Assembly: GCA_032718565.1 (NCBI GenBank)
Contig: JAVGVS010000112.1
Coordinates: 1,066,884-1,130,883, forward strand
From: Distichodus sexfasciatus
Lineage: Eukaryota; Chordata; Actinopteri; Characiformes; Distichodontidae
Length of the DNA stretch: 64,000 nt
Reading direction: 5' to 3'
Shown here: in pieces, positions 1-11,721 of the stretch
Layout: each line of letters starts with the position of its first letter
Position numbering within the stretch: position 1 is the stretch's first letter
Program-made: the position numbers and the translations under genes
Notes under the pieces: generated by a model
What the model saw: only the letters and a program-made list of their open reading frames with translations
Database searches by the model: none
Told to the model about the DNA's origin: nothing

Positions 1-61
1 AGTCGAAAACGACTCCTAGAAGAAATAACGGCGCGCAACTCCCGATGCACCTGGCGGCCAT
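1..61 (-). CDS. Possible 5' end of a minus-strand gene with a signal-peptide-like N-terminus (partial)
   Basis: Reading leftward on the minus strand, an ATG at 61-59 in good context (purine at -3, GCC after the ATG) opens a frame that stays open to the window edge: 20 codons, reading MAARCIGSCAPLFLLGVVFD. A short positive N-terminus followed by a hydrophobic stretch (PLFLLGVV) is what a secretory signal peptide or signal anchor looks like. The DNA upstream (60-300) is CpG-rich and promoter-like, which supports a real first exon. I do not recognise the protein, and 20 codons are too few to assign a family. It could also be a chance open frame next to a trinucleotide repeat. Confidence 0.3.
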   Translation of the reverse strand, partial: MAARCIGSCAPLFLLGVVFD

Positions 62-300
62 GATGATGAGGAGGAGGAGGATGGTGGTGGTGGTGGTGAT
101 GATGATGAGGCGCTCTGCACCTGCACCGGGAATAAAACAAAATCAGCGCACATTTACCTTTACTCAGGTGTGCAAAACATTCACCTGCTGTTCGCCTCGC
201 CGCCCTGCCCCTTTGCTTGACGTCACTGGGCTGGCGCGCAGGTTTTCTGAAAACCGCCTCCTGGCCCAAGACCGATGGAATATAAATAAAAATGAATAAA
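62..300 (-). promoter_or_regulatory. CpG-rich promoter-like region with a consensus CRE
   Basis: This stretch is far more CpG-rich than the DNA to its right. It contains a perfect palindromic cAMP response element, TGACGTCA, at 218-225, and an AT-rich block (TATAAATAAA near 278-290) that could serve a start site in either direction. An ATG/GGT-type trinucleotide repeat (about 61-111) lies directly upstream of the candidate minus-strand start codon. The layout fits a 5' flank and 5' UTR for the candidate gene at the left edge. No transcription evidence can be seen from sequence alone. Confidence 0.3.
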
Positions 301-323
301 TAAAAATGAAAAATTCAAGTTTA

Positions 324-664
324 TATACAGACCATCGCAAAAAATTACAATATCGTGAAAAAGTTCAATATTTTGTTGTCACTCACTTCAGAAAGTGAAA
401 CTGAAATATTATATAGATTCATTACAGTGAAATATTTCAAGCCTTTTTTTTCTTGTAATTTTGATGATTATGGCTTACAGATAATGAAAACCCAAAAATC
501 AGTGTCTCAGAAAATTAGAATATTACATAAGATCAATAAAAAAAGGATATTTTACCCTATGTGTAATGAATCTATATAATATATGAGTTTCACTTTCTGA
601 AACGGGTGACAAAAAATATTGAACTTTTTCACGATATTCTAATTTTTTGAGATGGTCTGTATAT
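324..664. mobile_element. Nonautonomous DNA transposon (MITE) with long terminal inverted repeats
   Basis: The left end (from ATATACAGACCATC) and the right end (to GATGGTCTGTATAT) are reverse complements, and the similarity continues inward for roughly 100 bases with few mismatches. The arms share the blocks AATATCGTGAAAAAGTTCAA and CAGAAAGTGAAACT. The ends sit in TATA, consistent with a TA target. No transposase is present; the short open frame inside is just the stem read through. The superfamily is uncertain, with Tc1/mariner-like the most likely because of the TA target. Confidence 0.7.
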
Positions 665-2398
665 GTCAAAATATAACTGGACACTGGTAAATGTTATGGA
701 AGATTTTTTTATTATCCAAATATTTCAAACCTTCAAACCCAAAATATTAACAAACCTTCAAAAACCCATTCCCCTTGAGAAGAAAAAATACACCTTTCAT
801 CTAATAGGGGCAGTCATTGTTATACATTTTTTTCCGATCTCGTAATTCTGTCCTAATTCTGAACCAACCTTTCCTCCAGTCATAATTGTTTTCCCTTAGA
901 TCTCACTAGGTTAGTACATAATCCTGTTTTTCTATTATTGCGAAATGTTTAACTCATTCATGATGACCACACTGTAAGAAAATGGATTTATGCCATATTT
1001 TTCATTTCACGAGAATATCCTGTAAAATACAGCAAATCTGGATTTTCAAATATATGTTCTGTAAAATTAGGATAAAAATCTGTAATTTTACATTATAAAA
1101 ATCTACAGTTTTTTTACATGGCTGTGCTGTTCTTAAATTATTTAGAATGTAAAATAATGATACATTGCTGTTAGAAAAACAACACAGTAGTTTGCCTTTT
1201 CCAACAACATGCACATACCATATCCTATTGCACGGAATATTATGGTATTAGAAACCCAAAGTAACCAACACATACATACATGTATAGATATTTTTAAAGA
1301 TACATTTTAGATATTTTCTTCTGATGATTTTACAGTAAAAACTGTTAAACTAAAAAGGAACATCTATTAATATTTTAATTAAAATTTTGCCAAAATGAGT
1401 AGCGTAGCATAACTTTTGGAACCGTGGATCTAATTTCACTTTCTTATTAAATAACTACACAAACTACAGGACACCAATTAACATTAAAAATGTTATTTAT
1501 TTGTAACATTCAAGCGTTGACAAAATAGTCAAAATAATAATGTTGAACAGATTATAAGAACAATTAGTGGTCAATGGTATTAACTACTGTATATGTGTCT
1601 ACTATATATTGTATAGCTATAATAACTATATTACTGCCACTTTTATTTAGACTTTTAGGTTCATGATTAGCAGCAGCACAAGAAAGGTCCACAGCAGAAA
1701 CAAACAGTTTTTACAGACCATTTCAGACCAACAAACCAGATCTGAAAGTTTATCATCTTTTATCTAACTCAACAACACATTTAGCCTAATCACGTTTAAT
1801 GACAAAACCTATTCATTTCAATCAGGTGCAGCACTTGAACAGAACAAAAAAAAGCTCAATACCCTAATGCCCTAATAACAGGACTACCAGCTGAACAGGG
1901 CAAATAGTAGCGGTTAGAAAGAAATGGTTACACTGGCTTCATCTGGTTCAAAGTTCTGACACCTACAGGGAGGTCAACTCAGCAGCACTTGAGCAGATCT
2001 ACAATCCAGCTCAGCCAAAGGACTTTGCACAGGACCAGCATCTAGTAGCCCTTACACCACAAAATATAATTTCCCAAGAAAAGGTCTTCAGCCCATTGGT
2101 TCCACAATGGTAGAGCAAGTTGCCTAACTCTGCTCACTCACCTGCCTTACTGACAGTATTAAAAAATAAATTAAAAACATCTCTTTTTTTCTATTCGGTA
2201 CTGTGCTGTTGCAAAACTAAAACATTCCCTCTCACGGCACTAGTTTGCCTGCTTTGTACCTCTAATAACTCTTTTATACAAGACTTTATGAGAAACAGTT
2301 TGCTTGTATTGTTTCATTGACTATGAGCACAATTGTGAGCTAGAGAATACTGGAGTCTATGTTGCAATTAACACAATACATATGTATTTGAGACAAAT
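665..2398. other. AT-rich intergenic DNA without a recognisable gene
   Basis: No frame here has codon structure or family motifs. Stretches around 990-1180 contain TGTAAAAT and CTACAGTTTTTTTACA-like blocks similar to 3,960-4,060, probably remnants of a fish DNA element. The stretch 2,040-2,345 contains a CTCACTCACCTGCC...AAAACATCTCTTTTT pattern resembling the 3' end of degraded fish LINEs. Neither is strong enough to name. Confidence 0.5.
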
Positions 2399-2403
2399 TA
2401 AAA

Positions 2404-2456
2404 CCACACACACACACACGCACACTCACACACACGCACATACAGACACACACACG
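2404..2456. repeat. (CA)n microsatellite, imperfect
   Basis: CACACA runs are interrupted by CG, CT and TACAG units. Confidence 0.9.
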
Positions 2457-3330
2457 ACAAAAAGCACTACATGGACTGCTTAATGGATAGTTAAGCAAGT
2501 AAACTTGCTTAATACTCCATTAAACATGTAATGTGCATTGTTGTCTGCATTGAGTGTTCATATTGCTTTTGTGAATAATTCTAGGCTATGATTGCCAGTG
2601 TCTTTGCAATGCCTTAAAACAAAGTCATGATAGGCAGTGGGATGCAAAGGGCGTAGAAAATGGTTTTAAGAATGTGGCTCAGAACTGATGTAAAGATTGT
2701 TTTGAGCTTGTTTTTGAGTTTTAATGCCATACACGGCTGCCTCAGGAAGTATTCAGAACCCTTTAATTCGTTTTTTAAATGTAATTTTAAATGAAAAATG
2801 TTTTGATTTTAAATGTAAGTTATGTAAGTATTCAGACAAGCAATTCAGTGCTACATGAAAGCTCCTTTATCAGCAGTTACAGCTCAGACTTCTTGGAAGC
2901 ATCTTCTCTAAGCTTTTAAGCTAAATGTCCTGGAATTTTTTGTGATTATTTTATCTATTATTTAATGTACAATGTATTATGGCAAAAAATGAATATTGTA
3001 CTGTGCTAACATGGCTTGAATGGTTGCCATCGCTCATGGCTTGACTTGATTATACCTCCTGCTATGAAAAAACACCACCATGTCTTTTTTTGTTTGTATG
3101 TTTACAACAAAAAATGCTAAGCAACATGTAAGACAAGAGGTGATTAGAGCTGTCATACTTCATTCACATCTTCATGTTTATATCCTCAATGCTTATTGTT
3201 TCTGTGCCTTTTTACTTCTGTTTTGAGCTTGTTGAAATAATATTCAATTGTTATGTTTGTTGGTACAAGTTCTAAATAAAATTTAAAAAACAAGATTCTT
3301 TGTATTCTTGATGGGCTTTTGTACTAACTC
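2457..3330. other. Intergenic DNA with a degraded Tc1-like fragment
   Basis: Around 2,735-2,950 the pattern 'GCCTCAGGAAGTATTCAGA' followed by 'TAAGTATTCAGACAAGCAAT' and 'CAGCAGTTACAGCTC' resembles the noncoding flanks of teleost Tc1/mariner elements. There is no open transposase frame. The rest is AT-rich with nothing recognisable. Confidence 0.35.
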
Positions 3331-3475
3331 AGTGGTTCCCAAACTCTGTTCTTAAGCCCCACCTGCCCTGCTTGTTTTCCAGCTATCCCTGTCCTACTCA
3401 CCGCTGATTACCTGGATGAGGTATAATCAGTCAGTCAGAATCTGGAAGATACCGTTCTCAGTTTGGGAATCACTG
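3331..3475. mobile_element. Short inverted-repeat element (MITE)
   Basis: The ends CAGTGGTTCCCAAACTCTG and CTCAGTTTGGGAATCACTG are near-perfect reverse complements of each other (CAGTGRTTCCCAAACT). The CAG...CTG ends and size suggest a small hAT-type MITE, but I do not see a matching 8-bp duplication in the flanks. Confidence 0.55.
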
Positions 3476-4095
3476 TAGCCACAGCTTTAGCATACAAACC
3501 ATAGACTTTTATATAACAATTGTATGTAAATTTACACTTCTTTGCTATGTTTTACTGGTAGTGTTCCGTATTAAAACAAGGAGATATTGTGTTTTTAAAA
3601 AAGGTTTTAATAATATGTAACAGTAATATACTGTAAATGTATAGGATGCGCATGTAAAATAACAAGTGATGTTTGTTTAAAAAGGATAATACGATTTTAA
3701 AGAAATGGTAAAGGCAAATTTATATGATTTTTCTTTGTTTTAAGGGTAGAAATCTGAATCTTGACTGTATCTTGATATACCATGAATAAATAGAACATTT
3801 TTGTTTAAAAGCAGTACTATACGGTAGTTTAACAAATGTTAAACATTAAATTGTGTAAATCCAAGATCATTTCACAGCATTTTGTTGTTGTTTTATTTTT
3901 TGGTTTAGTTTTTTTTTAACCTTTTTAAAGATATTTTATAATAATGCAAATCTGTAAACCCACCAAAATTGGGCTGTAAAAAAAACCTATGGGAAATGGG
4001 AGATTTTTACAGAGATTTACTGTAATAATATTTGGTAGTTAACCATAATTTAACAGTAACTGTTTGGCAACTTTGCTGCCAGACTTTTTACCATT

Positions 4096-4933
4096 TGTCA
4101 CGTTGCGGGTATGGAGTGGACGCAGATTGCGGGAAGGTTTACGTGAAGACATGATTTATTTACAGAAGGACAGACAGGGAATCAGGAGGGGTCAAACAGA
4201 AGGAGCAAAATACACAAGACAAGGACGCCAAGACAGGCTAACACAGACTAAACAAAACCCTATGACTATTTCACAGATGGGGAACAGAACTTGGGCCGGG
4301 ACTAGGAATCAACGCAAGGAAACCTGAACACTAAGATGGGGATAGAATCAAACGGGAGGAACAGGGCAAGAACAGGGAAACATAAACAACTCCTACCTAC
4401 TCTAAATCTATGGCTAAGGCTAAACAGGCTAAATGCTAATGCCAGACGGGAAGGGGAACCGGAAGTGGCTAATGCTAACATTAACTATACTAATCCTAAA
4501 GCTAATGCTAATGCTAACTGCTAATGCTAACTATGCTAACGGTTTGTGCTTCTAACACTCTAACAGACACTAACAAAGCATACAGGACAAAGACAGACTT
4601 TACCAGAACATACGGCAAACGGCAGACATCAGACAGTAGCATGGGTGAAGTCACAGGTTCTAAACGTGGGATAAGGCGAGACATGGATAATGTGAGGGTG
4701 CACGGACAATGACTGAAACAAAGGACTGAACTTATATAGGGGCTAAACTAAACAGACAATCAGGGAAAAACCAATGGATTACACACAACTAGACACAAGG
4801 GTAGGAACCAACACAACAGAACCATATAAGGACATATACACAACGTGAACCATGAACCCAAGTGAACTATATACAGAGTCTCTTGCGGCCACTAGTGGCC
4901 GGTGGGGCCAACAGTCCTGGGTGAGACATGACA
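4096..4933 (-). mobile_element. Solo gypsy-type LTR with perfect target-site duplication
   Basis: The block begins TGTCACGTTGCGGG and ends GAGACATGACA, so it has TG...CA ends. It is flanked by identical 5-bp repeats CCATT (4,091-4,095 and 4,934-4,938). In the minus direction it has a TATA-like CCCCTATATAAG (near 4,730-4,742) and then AATAAA (near 4,156-4,161), the U3-R-U5 order of an LTR transcribed leftward. No internal coding sequence is present. Deletion by recombination between two LTRs is the usual origin of this state. Inside is a short run of GCTAATGCTAAC repeats (about 4,430-4,550). Confidence 0.8.
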
Positions 4934-5313
4934 CCATTTTTTAAAAGCAGTGTCACGTTAGCCTATGAAACACTTGGAGCCCCCTGGACCTCAGCCTTAA
5001 ACACTGGGATTCCCCTAGACCTAAATGCTATGCCCTATGAAACACTCAGTAACATCTGGACAGGAGCCCTATGCCCTACGAAACACTAGGAGACTCCTGG
5101 ACTTTAGCCCTATTTCCTATCAAACACTAGGAGACTTGTGGACCTTAGCCCTATACCCTATGAAACACTCCTGGTACCCAGCTCTAAACCCTGGGTGTCC
5201 CCTAGACCTTAGTGCTGTGCCCTATGAAACACTAGGTGACATCTGGACATGAGCCTTATGGAATACAAAAAGCCTGCTAGACCTCAGCCATAAATTCTGG
5301 GTGTCCCCTAGAC

Positions 5314-5496
5314 CAGTGTTTCCCAATCCCAGTCCTTGCAGAACACTGCTCTGCACAGATTCGAGTTTCCCAACCCACAGCACAGCTGATGCTACTGATT
5401 AGCTAATTAGCAACGTAGGATTGGCGTGCGGCAGTGCAGGAAATATCGAATCTGCGCAGAGTGGTGTTCCGCGAGGACCGGGATTGGGAAACGCTG
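5314..5496. mobile_element. hAT-type MITE inserted in the satellite
   Basis: The element starts CAGTGTTTCCCAATCCCAGT and ends with the reverse complement of CAGCGTTTCCCAATCCCGGT; the inverted arms extend about 50 bases. It is flanked by perfect 8-bp duplications CCCTAGAC (5,306-5,313 and 5,497-5,504), the hAT hallmark. The duplicated bases are part of the satellite unit, so the satellite is older than this insertion. Confidence 0.85.
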
Positions 5497-5688
5497 CCCT
5501 AGACCATAGTGCTATGTTTTTATTAAACACTAAGAGACTCCTGGACCGCTGTCCAAAACACTGGGTGTCACCTAGACCTTAGTGCTAGGGTTTTTGAAAT
5601 ACTAGGACAATCCTACACCTTGACCCTATGAAAAACTAGGAGACTCCTGGAGCTTATCCATGTGTCTTATGAAACATTAGCTGACTCC

Positions 5689-6905
5689 TGGGTCCTCATT
5701 TATCAACCATTCATAGAAACTGTCCTAAATCCCATCCTACGAATGAAATTTAGAATGTGGTAAGTACAAAAAAATCTGGATTTATCAAATGTGCAAAGGC
5801 CAGTTGTACCCATGTTTGTAAGTAATCAACTGTTGGTAAATCCCACATGTTCGTACTCTACTCGTGCCTGTTCATAGTCATTTGCACTCAGAAACACCCT
5901 CAATTGAACATATATTTGGTAACACCGCATCCTTTCAAAACTATGCAGAAAATCCTTGTTTTTTTCCCCGGAAATAATGGCCAAGGGATAAAAAAAAAAA
6001 GAAACTTCAGCGAAACTGAGATCAAGGCCCTTGTTGCCGAGGTCAAAATGAACCAAAAATTGCTGTTTGTTTCTCTCAGCTCCGGGGTAACCAATAAAAA
6101 AAAAGAATACTGCAAGGGAGAAAGTAACGGTATTGGGGGTTCCTGCAGAGGGATGCTTTGTCTGATGGCCAAGATGTGGAGTACACAACAAGCTATGATT
6201 ATGTGGCACACCTTTTCAGGTCGATATTGCAAGGTACCTTCGATGCTCGACAAACACAGCCCCCGACCTTTCAGGAGACCTATTGCGCACTCCACTGTGG
6301 ATCTCGTCCGCGCATGGGCTTTGCTCCTAAAGGGGTCACTGGGTTTGGTATCTATATAATTACTCAAACAATAATATTAAAAAAACGGTCACACTCACCA
6401 ATAAGCCATCCATCCTCAACATCACCTCTCTCGAGATGCACTCCGACGGAGCTTTTCACACAATAAATGAATTGTGCATTCCTCCAGGCCACCGGGCAAC
6501 AAAATTTAAATACTTAAATGAGCATCAGCAATTATTTGCACATTAATGGAATGAAATCCTTTTCTATTGACATAATTAAATTCGTTTTGTGATGGTGTTT
6601 TTATTGCAATGTGTAGTGCTCCTATTGTATTTGGAAATCCTGCAATTGCATAAAATTCTTGTTTGATTTTGGCTTGTTGTTGATTTGTCCAAAGAAAATG
6701 GACATATTTTGGGCTCAGGGAAATTATGGCATCCAACACGGATGGCATAATCTGGCTCAGCGTTAACTGTGAAATGCCTGATCTGTCTCCAGTCTCACGT
6801 TGGAAAGCGCTAAAAATCCCAGGGTTAACAATAATTGAATTTGGACTGGAATAGGATTTGTGCGATTGGTCTGTCACTCCAAAAAGGCCCCAAATCATGG
6901 CATAA
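5689..6905 (-). pseudogene. Harbinger (PIF/HARBI1-like) transposase remnant
   Basis: On the minus strand, 6,898 down to about 6,506 encodes a stretch with FQRETGDRSGISQLTLSQIM, PSVLDAIISLSPKYV and GFPNTIGALHIAIK. This is followed in other frames by VARWPGG-like and SVGVHLERGDVEDGWLIG-like segments (about 6,500-6,390). At 6,367-6,100 it has AHARTRSTVECAIGLLKGRG and PEKVCHIIIACCVLHILA. These are typical of the DDE nuclease of HARBI1/PIF elements, in the expected order. Frameshifts, stops and a missing middle segment show it is dead. The plus-strand left end (GGTCCTCATTTATCAACC) may be the terminal repeat; the other end is not clear. It sits inside the satellite array. Confidence 0.75.
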
Positions 6906-7895
6906 ACCCATAAGGATCTGGGTGTCCCCTAGACCTTAGTCCTATGCAACATGAAACACTAGGCGACTACTGGACCTCAGCCCTAAACACTGGGTGTCCC
7001 CAAGACCTTGGTGCTATGCTCTATGAAACATTAAGAGACTCCTGGACCTCAGCACAATAACCTATGAAACACTAGAAGAGTCCTGCACCTCAGCACTAAA
7101 CCCTGTGTGTTCTCTAGACCTTAGTAATATCCCCTGTGATACACTAGGATACTCTTGGACCTCAGCCCTAAGCCCTGGGTGTCACCTAGACCTTAGTGAT
7201 ATGCCCTATGATAGAGTAGGAAACTCCTATACCTCAGCCACACGCCCTATGAAACACTAGGAGACTTCTGGACCTCAGACCCTGGGTGTCTGCAAGAACT
7301 TAGCCCTATGAAAGACTAGGAGACTTCTGCATCTTACATCTAAATGCTGGGTGTCCACTAGACCTTAGCCCTATGTTGTATGAAACACTAGAAGACTCCT
7401 TGACCTCAGGCCTAAATCCTGGGTGTCCACTAGAACTTAGTGCTAGCCCTATGTCTTATGAGACACTAAGAGACTCTGGGAACTTAGGCCCACATCCTGG
7501 GTGTCACCTAGATCTTAGCTATATTCCCTATAAAACACTAAGCCCTATGCAAGACAGAGACACTTCTGGACCTTAGTCCTATGAAACACTAAGAGTCCCC
7601 TGGACCTCAGCCCTGAGTGTCCCCTAGACCTCTGAGCTATGCTTCATGAAACACTAGGAGACACTTGAACCTCCATCCTAAACCCAGAGTGTATTCTAGA
7701 TTTTATTTGCTCACACTATAAAACACCAGGAGACTCCTGGACCTTAGTCCTATGTCCTATGTAACACTAGGATACTCCTGGACCTCAGTCCTAAACACTG
7801 GGTGTCTCCAAGACTTTATTGGCTCGCTCTGTGAAACACTAGGAGACTCCTGCAACTTGGCCCAATGGCCTATGAAATACTGGAAGACTCCTGGA

Positions 7896-8045
7896 TGTCA
7901 CGGCTGCGCCCCCCTCATGGGTGGTGCCACACCCATGGTCACCGGCGTTCTGACCTGGTGGTATTTGTTCTGTTCTTTGGTTGCACTTTCGGTGCTGTTC
8001 CTGTTGTTTTTAGCCCTCTGTTCAGTTCACTACAGTGCCATGACA
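7896..8045 (+). repeat. 5' LTR with a large internal deletion
   Basis: Only 150 bases remain. The first ~110 (through GTTCTGACCTGGTGG and TTGGTTGCACTTTCGGTGCT) align to the start of the 3' LTR. The last ~30 (CTCTGTTCAGTTCACTACAG to CATGACA) align to the end of the 3' LTR. Roughly 790 bases between them are missing; the join is at TAGCC/CTCTG with one or two bases of microhomology. Confidence 0.8.
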
Positions 8046-8361
8046 GATGAAAGACACCACCTCATGGACACAGCAGGTGTGTCCCTGCCTCTGGACGAGG
8101 TGCCCCCATCTATCAGCAGCTGTAGGATCACTGTGGCCAACTCACCCGACTCAACGAGGCTGTGTACGAGATCTCATGGCACCTCCATACACCATCCACT
8201 CCACCACCCCTGCACCACTCCCAGTGCTGTCAGCACTGCTCCCTGACCACTCGATGCACATATCTCTGCCAGAAAGGTATGCTGGGGATCCCAGGGGGTG
8301 CCGTAATTTTGTCTTGGGCTGCGACCTATTTTTTGCAGAGTGCCCAGGACTAACAGAGCTG

Positions 8362-8943
8362 TAAAAGATCTCGACAGTGATCCAGCAGCTCACGGGATGG
8401 GCTCTGCACTGGGCTGCAGCCATCTGGAGGAGTGGCAGCCCTGTCATTGGATCGTACCACTACTTCATGCACCACCTCCAGACGGTATTCAATCATCCTG
8501 GGCAGGGACAATCTAGCAGCAGCCGGCTGCTTCGTCTGCGGCAGGGCACAGGAACAGTCTTCAATTATTCCATAGAGTTCTGCATCCTGGCAGCAGACAG
8601 TGGGTGGAACGATGAGGTGCTCCTCACTCTCTACAGGGAAGGACTCAGCCCCAAAATCCAAACAGAGCTCACCTGCAGGGACGTAAGTTGGTCCCTGGAT
8701 GAGCTTATCCAAGTAGCAACCACCCTGGATACACATCTCAGAGAGAAGCACCGACGCCACTCACCTCCTTGTCGCCTTCCACCCAAAAGGATGCCAGCAG
8801 TGATTTCCAGTGCCCCTGCCCATGAGGAGCCTGTCCCCAAGCCAATGCAACTGGGGGCATCTTGCATCGGCCCTGGGGAGCTACATCAGTGGTGGGAGGC
8901 AGGGGCCTGCATGTACTGTGGCCAATTCGGGCATTGGAGGTAG
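8362..8943 (+). pseudogene. gag-like frame of the gypsy element
   Basis: An open frame of about 190 codons encodes a capsid-like region (WAAAIWRSGSPVIGSYHYF, LLTLYREGLSPKIQTEL) and ends in the zinc-knuckle start CMYCGQFGHWR at about 8,910-8,940, cut by a stop. Gag packages element RNA; here the knuckle is incomplete and the N-terminal part lies in other frames upstream. Confidence 0.65.
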
Positions 8944-8999
8944 CAGTGCCCCCTTCGGCCCAGATCCTCATCATCCCTAAGCAGGTGGATCACTTTAAT

Positions 9000-11640
9000 T
9001 TGTCTAACCAGTTTACTCTCCCTTTTGAATTGTCCATGTGTGATCATGTGTGTTCTGTTTCCACTCTCCTAGATTCCGGGTTGGCTGGGAACTTCATATC
9101 ACAAGCCCTGTTTTCATCTCTGTCTCTCCCTACCATCCCTTAGCCAGCCCAGTCACGGTCCATGCCCTAGATGTCCATCCTGTCTGCCATGCGCTGCTTA
9201 GTACTCTGCCCCTCACACTCACTGTCCAGTCCCAGCACACAGAACAGCTCCCATTCCTAGTTCTTCCACAGTCCACACACTCCCTTATTTTAGGTATCCC
9301 TTGGCTCCGTCAACACAACCCAGACATAGATAGGTTAAATAATTGCATTATACCCTGGTCCCTTTCCTGTATGTCCTCTGTCCAAATTAAGTCTGTTCTG
9401 GTTCATTCCACTTCAGTTGAGAGTCCCCAGCCACACACACAAACACCCATACCCAGCCAGTACACCAACCTCCAGGAGGTCTTTTCCCTGCCTGGGGCAA
9501 CCTGCCTCCCTCCACATGGGCCTTGGGATTGTGCAATTGACCTTCTGTTGGATAAAACACCCCCTTGGTTGTGTGTCTACCCACTGTCCTGGCCGGAAAC
9601 TCGGGTGATGGAGAACTATGTGACCAAGGCCTTCTGGCAGGGTTATATCAGATGGTCTTGATCCCCTGCTTCTGCTAGCTTCTTTTTTGTGAAAAAGAAG
9701 GACGGCGGGCTCTGCCCCAGCAATTGACTACTGAGGGCTCAATGACATCATGGTGAAGTATATCCACCCACTTCCACTTATCCCTGCGACTATCGAGTGG
9801 CTCCGTGGGTCAAGTGTGTACAACCTCGTGCGTATTCGGGCAGGCAATGAATGGAAAACAGCCTTCAGCATGATGTCAGGGCATTACAAATATCAGGTGA
9901 TGCCTTTCGGACTGGCAAAAGTGCCGTCTGTTTTCCAAAGCTTCGTAAACAACATTTTCAGAGACATGCTCGACCGTTTTGTGGTCATTTACATTGATGA
10001 TATTCTGATTTTCTCGAAATCCCTCCCGGAACACATCGCCCGGGTCTGACGCGTGCTGAAGTGTCTGCTTGAGCACGGGTTGTACGTCAAGGCTGAGAAG
10101 TGTGAATTCCTCCAACGTGAGATCACATTTCTTGGCTACCATATCACCATGGAGGGTATGACCATGCAGTGTCTGAGTGGCCAGAGCCCACTTTCGTTAA
10201 GGAATTGCAGGGGTTCCTGGGGTTTGCCAACTACTATAGACATTTTATCCAAAATTACAGTGTTATTGCCACACCCCTTATGTCCCTCCTCTGAGGGAAA
10301 CCTAAAAGGCTAAAGTTCACACCAGAGGCACATCAGGAGTTTGCCACATTAAAAAACAGTTTTGTGACCACTCCAATTCTCAAGATGCCATCCCCAGAGA
10401 AGCCCTACACGGTCGAGGTCGATGCCTCGGAGGTGGGACTGGGGGCTGTGTTGTCGCAGCACTGTGACAAGGATAGCAAATTACATCCTTGTGCATTTTA
10501 CTCACGGAAACTAACAGAAGCAGAACGCAATTATGACATAGGGAACCGTGAACTGCTTGCTGTGAAGGCTGCCTTGGAGGAGTGGTGCCACCTCTGGAAG
10601 GGGCTCAGCATCCCTTCATAGTGTTGACTGACCACCAAAATTTGGAATATATGCGGCAGGCGAAAAGGTTAAATACCCAACAGGCCTATTGGGCGCTGTT
10701 CTTTATTCGGTTTAACTTTAAAATAACGTATCATCCGGGCAAGCAGAACAGCAAGGCTGACGCACTCTCTTGCCAATTTGATGTGCCAGACACAGATAAG
10801 GAGCCGGTGCCAAACAGACTGTGGTCACACCTAGCGGTGGACTTTGTCACGGTTCCTGATGCACCTGGGGACCACGGTTGACCTCTGGATACCATCCCCA
10901 GTCAAATGGTCAGGCAGAGCAGACCATACAGGAGCTCAGCAGGTTCCTCAGGGCATACTGCCATAGCCGGCAGCACGACTGGGCAGAATTCCTCTGGTGG
11001 GCAGAGTACTCCCAGAACTCCCTTTGCCATTCTGCCACAGGTTTGATGCCTTTTCAGGTTGTGCTTGGGCATCAACCCCCATTCTGTCCTTGGGACCAGG
11101 ACCAATCAGAGGCACCTGGGGTGGATGACTGGTTCCGCAAAGCTGAGTGGGTATGGGAAGGAGCTCATACCTTGATTTAGTGAGCAGTCAAGCAATTTGA
11201 ATGTCATGCCAACCGCCATTGGAGGGAGGAGTCTCCCATCAAGGAGGGTGACAGGGTCTGGCTGTCCACAAGGAACCTTCATCTTAACCTTCCCTGTCCC
11301 AAGTTGTCTCCCCGGGTTGTGGATCTGTTCCTTGTCCTGTCTAAGATTAATCCAGTCACTTTTAAGCTTCAGTTGCCACCCTACATGCATGTTCACCCTG
11401 TTTTTCATGTGTCACTCCTCAGGCCAGTCATTCCGGGGCCAGTGCATGAGAGGGATGCGGCATTGACTCCTCCAGAATCCCTAGAGATTGAGGGTGCTAC
11501 TGCCTACAGGGTTCACTGGCTCCTGGATTCCTGCCAGTGCAGGGGTGGTCCAGTACCTCATCAACTGGGAGGGGTACTGTCCGGAGGAGAGGAGCTGGGT
11601 CCCAGTGCAAGCCATCTTCAGCCAAGAGCTGATAGATTAG
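9000..11640 (+). pseudogene. pol remnant of the gypsy element (protease, RT, RNase H, integrase fragment, chromodomain-like tail)
   Basis: Recognisable blocks appear in order. The protease active-site region is LLDSGLAGNFIS (about 9,070). The RT has FFFVKKKDGG (about 9,685), then KYQVMPFGLAKVPSVFQSFV and the catalytic YIDD at 9,990-10,001. RNase H has YTVEVDASEVGLGAVLSQ (about 10,405) and LTDHQNLEYM (about 10,625). The integrase retains LWSHLAVDFVTV (about 10,820) joined almost directly to TSGYHPQSNGQAEQ (10,881), so most of its catalytic core is deleted. A C-terminal segment (about 11,490-11,640) has the YRVHWLLDS-type start of a chromodomain, frameshifted. Frames change repeatedly, so this is a pseudogene. 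Confidence 0.75.
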
Positions 11641-11721
11641 TACCATCGTTCGCGACTGGACCACTCAGCTCCTCGTCCAAGGGGCCGCCCCAGCATCAAC
11701 GGGTAACAGGGCAGTTCTGGA

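Larger units (their letters stand above)
4960..7895. repeat. Degenerate ~70-bp satellite array, interrupted by transposons
   Basis: The motif CCTATGAAACACTAGGAGAC, then TCCTGGACCTCAGCCCTAAA, then CACTGGGTGTCCCCTAGACC and TTAGTGCTATG recurs about every 70 bases with substitutions and partial units; for example the ATGAAACA block at about 6,952 and 7,022. The array is split by a hAT MITE (5,314-5,496) and a Harbinger remnant (about 5,689-6,905). It is cut at 7,895 by a gypsy element, after which one more satellite stretch continues at 12,658-12,724. Short open frames across it (for example 5,025-5,252 and 7,373-7,576) are repeat translation, not genes. Confidence 0.85.

Noticed and set aside
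5847..6359. 170-codon + strand frame
   Set aside because: It is the antisense of the Harbinger transposase remnant, whose motifs are on the minus strand.
7752..8447. 164-codon + strand frame and 98-codon - strand frame
   Set aside because: The first joins satellite to LTR, the second is the opposite strand of LTR/leader sequence; neither has a domain.
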